Below are positions 31,458 to 41,262 of a stretch of DNA of 64,000 nucleotides, one piece after another; the stretch's first letter is position 1, and every line of letters begins with the position of its first letter. Location of the stretch: contig OX442420.1 of assembly GCA_949361645.1 (NCBI GenBank), positions 8,820,735 to 8,884,734 of the forward strand, given 5' to 3'. Origin of the DNA: Spongilla lacustris. Taxonomy: Eukaryota > Porifera > Demospongiae > Spongillida > Spongillidae. The notes under the pieces were generated by a model. The model was not told the origin of the DNA. It was given only the letters and a program-made list of their open reading frames with translations, and made no database searches. The position numbers and the translations under genes were made by a program.

Positions 31458-33677
31458 CGTGGACGGGACAGGAGACACTGCCAGGACTGACCCTGTGCTG
31501 CTGATGGCGTTCTTCTCCACCTTAAGCATCCCCTTCTCCTGAGTGCTCTTCAGAATACGGACAGCATCCTCATTAGTGATGTTGACCATAGAATTACCAT
31601 TGACCTGCACACAACACATACCACAAACAACATGAATAGCAACTGAGGGGGGAAAAAGGGATGTACCTCAAGTATGCGATCACCAAGGGCCAAGGTGCCA
31701 TCCTTATCTACAGCTCCACCTGGAATAATCTTGGTGACAAATATGCCATCATCACCAAGGACATGTTGGTTGCCACATCCCCCAGCAATGGCGATTCCAA
31801 TTCCTGAATGTGGGACAAGCAGGAAGGGGATGGTTATAGGAGCACTGTAATGGTTATAGGAGCACTGTAAGGGGAGGGGATGGTTATAGGAGCACTGTAA
31901 GGGGAGGGGATGGTTATAGGAGCACTGTAAGAGGAGGGGATGGTTATAGAAGCACTGTAAGAGGAGGGGATGGTTATAGAAGCACTGTAAGGGGAGGGGA
32001 TGGTTATAGGAGCACTGTAAGGGGTGGGGGTGGTTATAGGAGCACTGTAAGGGGAGGGGGTGGCAATAGGAGCACTGTAAGGGGGGAGGGATGGTTATAG
32101 GAGCACTGTAAGGGGAGGGGATGGTTATAGGAGCACTGTAAGGGGAGGGGATGGTTATAGGATCACTGTAAGGGGAGGGGATGGTTATAGAACACTGTAA
32201 GGGGAGGGGATGGTTATAGGAGCACTGTAAGGGGAGGGGGTGGTTATAGGAGCACTGTAAGGCGAGGGGGGTGGTTATAGGAGCACTGTAAGGGGAGGGG
32301 ATGGTTATAGGAGCACTGTAAGGGGAGGGGGTGGTTATAGGAGCACTGCAAGGGGAGGGGATGGTTATAGTAGCACTGTAAGGGGAGGGGATGGTTATAG
32401 AACACTGTAAGGGGAGGGGATGGTTATAGGAGCACTGCAAGGGGAGGGGATGGTTATAGAACACTGTAAGGGGAGGGGATGGTTATAGGAGCACTGTAAG
32501 GGGAGGGGGTGGTTATAGGAGCACTGTTAGGGGAGGGGGTGGATATAGGAGCACTGTAAGGGGAGGGGATGGTTATAGGAGCACTGTAAGGGGAGGGGAT
32601 GGTTATACTGTAAGGGGAGGGGATGGTTATAGAACACTGTAAGGGGAGGGGATGGTTATAGGAGCACTGCAAGGGAAGGGGGTGGTTATAGGAGCACTGT
32701 AAGGGGAGGGGATGGTTATAGGAGCGCTGTAAGGGGAGGGGATGGTTATAGGAGCACTGTAAGGAGAGGGGGTGGTTATAGGAGCACTGTAAGGGGAGGG
32801 GGTGGTTATAGGAGCACTGTAAGGGGGGGGGGGGGTAGTTATAGGAGCGCTGTAAGGAGAGGGGGTGGTTATAGGAGCACGGTAAGGGGAAGGGATGGTT
32901 ATAGGAGCACTGTAAGGGGAGGGGATGGTTATAGGAGCACTGTAAGGGGAGGGGATGGTTATAGGAGCACTGTAAGGGGAGGGGTGGTTATAGGAGCACT
33001 GTAAGGGAAGGGGATGGTTATAGGAGCACTGTAAGGGGAGGGGGTGGTTATAGGAGCACTGTAAGGGGAGGGGGTGGTTATAGGAGCACTGTAAGGGGAG
33101 GGGATGGTTATAGGAGCACTGTAAGGGGAGGGGATGGTTATAGGAGCACTGCAAGTGGAGGGGATGGTTATAGGAGCACTGTAAGGGGAGGGGATGGTTA
33201 TAGAACACTGTAAGGGGAGGGGATGGTTAGACGAGCACTGCAAGGGAAGGGGGTGGTTATAGGAGCACTGTAAGGGGAGGGGATGGTTATAGGAGCGCTG
33301 TAAGGGGAGGGGATGGTTATAGGAGCACTGTAAGGAGAGGGGGTGGTTATAGGAGCACTGTAAGGGGAGGGGGTGGTTATAGGAGCGCTGTAAGGAGAGG
33401 GGGTGGTTATTAGAGCACGGTAAGGGGAAGGGATGGTTATAGGAGCACTGTAAGGGGAGGGGATGGTTATAGGAGCCCTGTAAAGGGAGGGGATGGTTAT
33501 AGGAGCACTGTAAGGAGAGGGGATGGTTATAGGAGCACTGTAAGGGGAGGGGATGGTTATAGGAGCACTATTGGTCACATTGATGGTTACCTTCCTCATT
33601 CTTCACTAGTGTAATGTCAACTACATGCACCATTGGAGCAGGAGGAGCTGTTCTTGCTGGGCTTGAAACTTCAACAA
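31458..33677 (-). CDS. Copy C exons: PDZ2-like domain
   Basis: Exon 33677-33591 ([15 protein letters not shown]), 31803-31667 ([18 protein letters not shown], then [23 protein letters not shown]) and 31604-31458 ([19 protein letters not shown]). The GGCGNQH and [14 protein letters not shown] segments match DLG PDZ2 (GGVGNQH, VTKIIEGGAAHKDG). Copies A and B lack this domain apart from a stub in A. Confidence 0.9.
31815..33575. repeat. 30-bp minisatellite filling a copy C intron
   Basis: About 57 units of GCACTGTAAGGGGAGGGGAT plus GGTTATAGGA fill the intron 31804-33590. On the transcribed (minus) strand each unit reads CTATAACCATCCCCTCCCC then TTACAG, that is, a branch-point-like word, a pyrimidine tract and an AG. 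Open frames across it are repeat artefacts. Confidence 0.95.
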
Positions 33678-33679
33678 CT

Positions 33680-34390
33680 GCAAATATGAATGTGCGTTGA
33701 GTAAGGGGTCAACTTTATTAAACCCTACATAATATTAACCCATCAACACTTAAGATAATTAACCACTCAATTAACCCCTCATAAGCATCATTTTTACAAG
33801 TACATGTACGGTATACCATTTTGCATTGTCTGTCTGTCAGGTGTTAAAACAGATGCATCCACTCTTCCGATAACCTAAAAAAAGAAGCTCAGAAAAGTTA
33901 ATATTATATTGTCTAAGACAGGAAGAGAACACTGACATGGTAGTACACAGAAATGTGATGCATGCAACTGCCTCTACTATATAGAGATACTCAATATCAC
34001 AATGTATTTAATTTACTGCATCTGGTGGCTGATATAAAATCAAATGTCCCCGTCCTTTCTACACCATTGCCTTAAGTAAGGACCCATGCAATGAAATGTT
34101 CAAATATTTATATTACCAATGCACATGCACTGAAATGTAAGTAACTTAATTCATCAGTAAATGACTACAAATTTTGCAGTGTTGATTAATAACATTATAT
34201 GCCTGGATAGACCCAATTGTCGGCAGAAGCTAATTGACCACAAGGTGTAAGCTTGGTGTAAGCCGATTGAACACCGCAATGTGCTTGCACTCCAACTACA
34301 TATTGATGATTGTATTTGGATGTTTCTTATATTACTACTCAGTGCCACTGGAATGTGACATACTTGTGCCTACTGTCATGTCTAACAAAT
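33680..34390. other. Spacer, nothing assigned
   Basis: No domain, repeat array or convincing exon was found on either strand. It lies in the largest intron of copy C. Confidence 0.5.
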
Positions 34391-34392
34391 AG

Positions 34393-34977
34393 GAAGATGA
34401 CATTTTTGGTGAAGGAATGCTGATGCTTACAAGCTTGCACACGAATACACAGTCGATTATCCAAGAGTACAAATCATCAAAATTTGATATTGGGTATGCC
34501 TTTGGTATATGTTAAGCAAAGATTTATGACGTGTTTGAATCAGGGAATTACTAATACCTATACACACTGTCAGAAGTATATTGAAGGATGTCGAAGTAAG
34601 TGGCAATTAGTACAATATGCATGTACTCTTATTTCTTGCAATAATATGTACTATTAAGGTTTATCTTCACAACTTGTGTACAACGAAAACTTCATCTTGG
34701 AGGGAATGCTACATCAAACTAACAGGAAAAATACCAACATATCATGACTTAGTACAGGTTGCGGATACATGGCCATTAGATACTTTTCCACCACTGGTAA
34801 TAACATTGAGTACAATATGTTGGTTAATTCAGTAATACATGTAACGTACTGTTTCTCCACTTTATGTAGAAGAGGGAAATCTGCAACTATATAGTCCTTA
34901 TTACTAAACAGGTTTGTATTGAAAAAGGACTTCCAAGTTTGGGAATAGCCTTTGCATTAAATAACATTCTTCCTGAG
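34393..34977 (+). CDS. Unrecognised four-exon gene fragment
   Basis: Four plus-strand exons with AG/GT borders and mutually consistent phases: 34393-34493 (EDDIFGEGMLMLTSLHTNTQ and on, leaving 2 nt), 34574-34595 (22-nt microexon, SILKDVE), 34659-34796 (VYLHNLCTTKTSSWRECYIK, then PTYHDLVQVADTWPLD) and 34912-34977 (VCIEKGLPSLGIAFALNN). The microexon supplies exactly the 1 nt the first exon needs and restores phase 0, which is hard to get by chance. No start or stop was found. The last donor abuts a repeat at about 34984. I do not recognise the family. It lies inside a copy C intron on the opposite strand: an insertion, a captured fragment, or the remnant of a nested gene. Confidence 0.55.
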
Positions 34978-34983
34978 GTATGC

Positions 34984-35617
34984 CGTGCACGCAGCAGTGT
35001 GGAGCTGTGTTTATGTGACATTACTTTCCAGGCTATGATCCTATTGATCTCAAGATATTTCAATCTCTCATATGAGATTTCCGCCATGAAATACATTAAC
35101 AAATGTTCACCACTCCTTAAGGAATTTTAATAATGAATGTTCGTGTATGTGTGTGAGTATTGGTTTCAATGAGAGCTTTGACGACTGAAGGGATAAAAGC
35201 TGTGTATCTGTTAAGGAATTTTAATACTGAAATTCTAAATGTGTGTCAGTATTGGTTTCAATGAGCGTTTCAAGTGGCGGAACGACACTGACATGCAGCT
35301 TTGACGGTCAACGCGTTCCGTGTACTGCCGTTGTGCGATACGGTGTGCGATACGGTATACTTATTTGAAAATACCACCCTTTTCTACAGGGCAAGTCCAT
35401 ATTAGGATTGCATGAAATGCTTCCCAGCCTTGTCATAGATGAAATAAAATGTTATGAGGGGGGACATTTTACCATGGAGGGGGACAGTTTGCCCTAGTGT
35501 AGATTGTCCGGGGGGACATTGTACACTAGTGCAGAATGTCCGGGGGGACATTGTACACTAGTGCAGAACGTCCGGGGGGACAAATTTTAGGGGGGACATT
35601 GTACACTACGACACCGG
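34984..35617 (+). mobile_element. F1a: truncated element with palindromic AATGTCC array
   Basis: Homologous to the right two-thirds of F1b (49145-50128). It ends with about 4 palindromic words (GTCCGGGGGGACATTGTACA type, 35455-35610) and the terminus ACTACGACACCG. The left end is missing. Confidence 0.75.
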
Positions 35618-35878
35618 CTAAAGTAAGTGTGGAGGTGGCAATAGCAGATCCCCCTCACCCTCCCCAGCACTCCAAACAAGAATGCCAGGACGGATGTTTT
35701 GCACAAAATAAACGGCAAAGGACATGCGATAACAGTTTACACAACCATCGAAAATGCAACTATTTAATAATAAAACAAAACAGAGAACGTTGAATTACAT
35801 GCAGGTGGCACACCAGCTACTGAACAATTGATGGGGATACGAAACTAAACGTGATCTTATTTCTTTGATCCTGATCAA
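35613..35878 (+). repeat. Module M1 copy 1
   Basis: Runs from ACACCGGCTAAAGT to TTTCTTTGATCC. The second copy is 48529-48840. Its core (about 35690-35757, GCCAGGACGGATGTTTTGCA and on) also occurs inverted at 42838-42925 and 61540-61612. Confidence 0.75.
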
Positions 35879-36249
35879 AAAGGTATTCAAAGCAATGAAT
35901 GAAACGCATAGTTAAAGTATGCATGAGTCTAGCTTTGCAAATGTATAATTATGAAAATGCATGCATGCACACCCAAACAACTTGTACCATATAGACAAAC
36001 TAGTGATTTGTTGCATTGCAATTCAATATATTGCATGCATGCTAAGTGGCTGGCACGACCTATAACGTTTTATATACTGAATATTTGCATTTTAATGAGA
36101 TAGGCCTATACGTATGTGTGCCATGAAATCAGATGTGCGGACAGTTAACAAGTAAAAAAAACTGAGTAATATTATACATGTATAGTACAATGCAACAGTA
36201 TAAACTAACACATATGGCTAACAACAATGCGATTCTTATCCTAACACAC

Positions 36250-37754
36250 TCACACTCACTCACTCACTCACTCACTCACTCACTCACTCACTCACTCACT
36301 CACTCACTCACTCACTCACTCACTCACTCACTCACTCACTCACTCACTCACTCACTCACTCACTCACTCACTCACTCACTCACTCACTCACTCACTCACT
36401 CACTCACTCACTCACTCACTCACTCACTCACTCACTCACTCACTCACTCACTCACTCACTCACTCACTCACTCACTCACTCACTCACTCACTCACTCACT
36501 CACTCACTCACTCACTCACTCACTCACTCACTCACTCACTCACTCACTCACTCACTCACTCACTCACTCACTCACTCACTCACTCACTCACTCACTCACT
36601 CACTCACTCACTCACTCACTCACTCACTCACTCACTCACTCACTCACTCACTCACTCACTCACTCACTCACTCACTCACTCACTCACTCACTCACTCACT
36701 CACTCACTCACTCACTCACTCACTCACTCACTCACTCACTCACTCACTCACTCACTCACTCACTCACTCACTCACTCACTCACTCACTCACTCACTCACT
36801 CACTCACTCACTCACTCACTCACTCACTCACTCACTCACTCACTCACTCACTCACTCACTCACTCACTCACTCACTCACTCACTCACTCACTCACTCACT
36901 CACTCACTCACTCACTCACTCACTCACTCACTCACTCACTCACTCACTCACTCACTCACTCACTCACTCACTCACTCACTCACTCACTCACTCACTCACT
37001 CACTCACTCACTCACTCACTCACTCACTCACTCACTCACTCACTCACTCACTCACTCACTCACTCACTCACTCACTCACTCACTCACTCACTCACTCACT
37101 CACTCACTCACTCACTCACTCACTCACTCACTCACTCACTCACTCACTCACTCACTCACTCACTCACTCACTCACTCACTCACTCACTCACTCACTCACT
37201 CACTCACTCACTCACTCACTCACTCACTCACTCACTCACTCACTCACTCACTCACTCACTCACTCACTCACTCACTCACTCACTCACTCACTCACTCACT
37301 CACTCACTCACTCACTCACTCACTCACTCACTCACTCACTCACTCACTCACTCACTCACTCACTCACTCACTCACTCACTCACTCACTCACTCACTCACT
37401 CACTCACTCACTCACTCACTCACTCACTCACTCACTCACTCACTCACTCACTCACTCACTCACTCACTCACTCACTCACTCACTCACTCACTCACTCACT
37501 CACTCACTCACTCACTCACTCACTCACTCACTCACTCACTCACTCACTCACTCACTCACTCACTCACTCACTCACTCACTCACTCACTCACTCACTCACT
37601 CACTCACTCACTCACTCACTCACTCACTCACTCACTCACTCACTCACTCACTCACTCACTCACTCACTCACTCACTCACTCACTCACTCACTCACTCACT
37701 CACTCACTCACTCACTCACTCACTCACTCACTCACTCACTCACTCACTCACTCA
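36250..37754. repeat. (ACTC)n tetranucleotide array, 1.5 kb
   Basis: About 376 perfect units with no visible interruption, between M1 and the repeat exon of copy C. The 579-codon Leu-Thr-His-Ser frame is an artefact. Such purity over 1.5 kb implies recent expansion or assembly gap-filling by repeat. Confidence 0.97.
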
Positions 37755-37839
37755 TGGACACAAGAAGAGAAGCATACCTATATATGCATATGCTAACCTT
37801 TACCAAAAAGCACACCCAGATCCATATATGAAAGTCCCC

Positions 37840-38480
37840 TCATGCCCACCTCAGTTGATCCCTGCTCCCTCATGCCCACCTCAGCTGATCCCTGCTCCCT
37901 CATTCCCACCTCAGTAGATCCCTGCTCCCTCATGCCCACCTAAGTTGATCCCTGCTCCCTCATGCCCACCTCAGTTGATCCCTGCTCCCTCATGCCCACC
38001 TCAGTTGATCCCTGCTCCCTCATGCCCAACTCTGTGATCCCTACTCCCTCATACCGACCTCAGTTGATCCCTGCTCCCTCATGCCCACCTCAGGTAATGA
38101 CCCTAGCCTGCTCCCACATGCCCACCTCAGTTGACCCCTGTACTCCCTCATGCCCATCTTAGTTGATCCCTGCTCCCTCATACTGACCTCAGTTGATCCC
38201 TGCTTCCTCATGCCCACCTCAGATGATCACTGCTCCCTCATGCCCACCTCAGTTGATCTCTGCTCCCTCATGCCCACCTCAGTTGATCCCTGCTCCCTCA
38301 TGCCCACCTCAGTAGATCTCTGCTCCCTCATACCGACCTCAGTTCATCCCTGCTCCCTCATTCCCAAATCAGGTGATCCCTGCTCCCACATGCCCACCTC
38401 AGTTGACCCCTACTCCCTCATTCCCACTTCAGTTGATTCCTGCTCCCTCAATGCCAACCTCAGTTGATCCCTGCTCCGTC
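37840..38480. repeat. Coding minisatellite of copy C, decayed
   Basis: About 20 units of the same 30-bp repeat as in A and B but with indels (for example near 38030, 38095-38140 and 38450) that break the GSxEVGMREQ frame. Confidence 0.9.
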
Positions 38481-39560
38481 ATCCTTCTCTTCTCGTAGTA
38501 AGCCTCCACTGCCTTCCACACTGTGGCCTCACTTGGGTCAGCTAGCACACCTCTAGAGCATCCACGTTCAAGTGTACGCTTCAACAGCTCCAAAGGTACA
38601 TTGTGCTCCGGCTTCCGAGCAAGTGTCTCAAGAAGCAATCTTTCTTTGCTCTGAATCTTTTCTTCCATCTCCTTCTTCCAAATCTGCTCCGGTACGATCA
38701 TACCCTTATTTCTTGACTCAGCGATGAGACAATACTCATCCCTCCTTGCCTCTGCCTCCTTGCCTCTGCCTCCTTGCACTTCTGCTCAGCCTCTTGGAGC
38801 TACTGTTTAACCTTTGCATTCTCTGCTTTAACCCTTTTCAGCTCACCAAATGTTTGATCATCCACAGTACTGCACATGCTCCTTAGCTGCAGAGGAATGA
38901 TCAGTGAGCCACATACATGTACACACATGTAGTCTATGAAAAAAATTATCCTTTAATTTTGCAATGCCCAAAATACTTTTTTTACGTGCATGTAGATTCA
39001 TAATTCCATATTTCAGAAATTGATGGCTACAATTAACTGCAATAGTCATGCAAGATTTTGTAACACATTATACACCTCAGAAAATAAAAAAATATTCAAG
39101 TCATGCAAGATTTTGTAGCACATTATGCACCTCAGAAAATAAAAAAATATTCAAGAGGTTTGGTTAATTTTCTCCAAGACTATACAATTACATGCACCAT
39201 CCATGTATTTTCATACAATGCAAGTTGTTTCATGCTTTGTTGTACAGGCATAAGTCTGCAGTGAGGTATGAGATAAGAATTGAATTGAACCATGCATGTG
39301 TTTTGCATGGTATGATCGCAACTATGAACTTACACAGATCAGCACACGCACTGCTTGAAAACGTGATCCTAAATCACAAACAGATGAAAATAAAGTACAT
39401 GTACCTGATCAGACCGTTGCTTGTATTTCGTGTTATCTTGTAGACACCTTGCTATCTGAAAGCACAGTATACATACATGTATGACCATACTTATATGACC
39501 ACCAAATATGACCACAGTACCATATGACCACAGTACACATATGACCACAGTACACATACG

Positions 39561-39690
39561 TGTTTTCGAGGGTGCTGTCTTAGGGTATGCTTAATAATAT
39601 ACAGCAAATACAGTTACTCAGTACACAGAAACGTCTCAACCTCACTAGTCCTGCTAGTCACATGACAACACATTACGTCAGTCAATTAAC
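39561..39690 (-). repeat. Putative 130-bp 3' LTR
   Basis: On the minus strand it starts TGTTAATTGACTGACG and ends CACCCTCGAAAACA (TG...CA). It is preceded by the purine-rich AAAGGGAGATGTAGTGG, a plausible polypurine tract. No second LTR is left to compare. Confidence 0.55.
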
Positions 39691-40649
39691 ACCACTACAT
39701 CTCCCTTTGACATTACCCTTTAATTCTGGCCAGGAACGTGGAAGTATATCTGGCAGCTTTGACAATCTTTGGATCCATATTTTGTGTGATATGTGCCTTC
39801 TGGAAGTGGTTCTGGAGCAGCTGTTTCAGTTGGTGGGACCTTTTCAGGTATTATTTCATTTTCAGGTAGTACTTCAGCTTCTGTTTCCCCTTCAGGCAGT
39901 ATTTCAGGTAGTTCCAGCTGTGCCTGAGGAGGTTCGATCTCTGTAGACTCATCTTTTGTCCTAGTCAAGTTCATTGGAACAAGATGTTTACAATTCCGCC
40001 TGAGATCTCCATTGTCGGTATGTATACAATATATGACCGCGGAGCCACTTCAGCTTGAACAGTACCACTTGCTGAAGCATCAGGTACCCAAACCTCTTCT
40101 CCTTTCTGCAATGGCCTTGATGATTTTTCTTTGTGATGCTCATCATAATCCTGCTTCATCTTTCTACGCCTTTTCTCCTCCTTCTGCATCAAGGACTCAA
40201 ATGGTGGAGCTTTTTTGGCATCAAGTTGACTGTACCCATTTTCCAGTGGTGTTGTTCGGTAAGCTAGAAGACCCAGGTATGGATCACTGCATTTATCTAG
40301 CATTGCTTTTATGGTCTTCACTGCTCTCCATTTGCTTGCAGGTATCGTGGGCTACTTGTTATACATGCATGGTTGAACTTGATTCAGTCTTATGCCACTC
40401 AAATAAGTCTGATACCACTTTCTGCCATGGGTAATCTGGAAATGGGGTTGGCATCAAAGTTTCAGTGTGCTGCTGTCAATGTTGGCAGCATACTTGACAC
40501 TACATACTTACTCCAGATCTTTAGACATACCTGGCCACCAAACACATTGTTTTGCTCTCTCCTTACATTTAGTTACACCTTGATGACCAGAGTGTATCCT
40601 GATCAGAATGTCTCCCTGCAGCGATGATGGTATTACCAGCCGACTGATT

Positions 40650-40930
40650 GTAACATGCCAATGTGACTGTTTGGAGCTGAAATTGGCGCTTGTAGTTTGG
40701 GGTTTGGGGGAGACGCGAAGCATCTCCGAGGCGAGTGCCGACTAAGCCGGCTCAGAATTCCACCGCGACTCCGAATCCGGTGTCTGTTTGCACCCGCGGT
40801 GCTGTCCAGACACTCTTCAATCAAAAAAAATGAGCACCCCGAAAAAATTGAACAGCCTCCCCTACGGGGACGAGGCGTGTTCGGCGCCGTATTCCGCGCT
40901 TCGCGCGCAGTACAAAAGTGCCTAGCTCGT
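40650..40930. mobile_element. GC-rich insertion inside the retrotransposon
   Basis: About 280 bp of clearly GC-richer DNA splits the pol frame between DGLLLR and RLVIPSS. It contains CGCGCGAAGCGCGGAATACG-type and TCAATTTTTTCGGGGTGCTC-type stretches. No coding, terminal repeat or polymerase III box could be assigned. Confidence 0.5.
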
Positions 40931-41262
40931 AGCAATAGTCCATCATGGTAAGACAGTTCATTCCACACATGGAAATTTTGCTACCACTGGTATAGAGTGC
41001 TTCTCAGGCCACCCTTGTTCACTGAATTTAGTTACCAATGTGCATGCTTCATCCTCCTTCTGACGGGTACAGATCTCTTCCAATCTCATTGGGGTGGCAG
41101 GAATTGCACTAACAAAATGGCAGGCAAAGGCAAAGGCAGCTGTCTCGTCTTCAAATATAACGTCTGATAGGCCTTGGTTGACTCGTGCTCGAGAAAGTGT
41201 GTCAGCAATTACATGTACCTGGAACATGCATGGGACATTAAAAATGCTAGCCCAGATCAGGA

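Larger units (their letters stand above)
29340..39455 (-). pseudogene. Copy C: truncated, frame-broken MAGUK copy with two PDZ domains
   Basis: Recognisable exons (5' to 3'): coiled coil 39455-39405; coiled coil and repeat exon 38886 to about 37840; 33677-33591; PDZ2-like 31803-31667 and 31604-31458; PDZ3-like 31212-31033 and 30921-30819; linker 30427-30385; SH3 29510-29340. The PDZ-to-SH3 block is open and phase-consistent throughout. The coiled-coil exon has an in-frame TAG (38800-38802) where A and B have Gln or Arg, and a 14-bp duplication (about 38756-38783) that shifts the frame. No HOOK or GUK exons follow the SH3, and no kinase exon precedes the coiled coil, which is cut by a retroelement at 39561. 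An internal start producing PDZ-PDZ-SH3 cannot be excluded. Confidence 0.75.
39561..41262 (-). mobile_element. Ty3/gypsy-like retrotransposon remnant
   Basis: Minus-strand pol fragments in order: end of RNase H (VIADTLSRARVN, about 41215), an integrase zinc-finger region (HSGHQGVTKCKERAKQC, then CQVCCQH), MPTPFPDYPWQKVVSDLF, a gap where most of the integrase catalytic core is deleted (about 40360), then PRYLQANGE, LLAYRTTPLENGYS and a C-terminal tail. Stops, a 2-bp insertion near 40027 and a foreign insertion (about 40650-40930) show it is dead. Reverse transcriptase is absent: the 5' part ends at the segmental duplication. It sits in an intron repeat of copy C. Confidence 0.85.

Noticed and set aside
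31550..33599. Minus-strand frames rich in YNHPLPLQC and TIPSPYSAP
   Set aside because: Translations of the intronic 30-bp minisatellite; 30 is a multiple of 3, so long frames arise automatically.
36178..37917. 579-codon open frame of Leu-Thr-His-Ser repeats
   Set aside because: It is the translation of (ACTC)n, which has no stop in any frame; its ends run into unrelated and wrong-strand sequence.
40697..40951. GC-rich frames on both strands as a horizontally acquired gene
   Set aside because: The frames are short, lack any domain, and are confined to one insertion; GC content alone does not show a bacterial origin.
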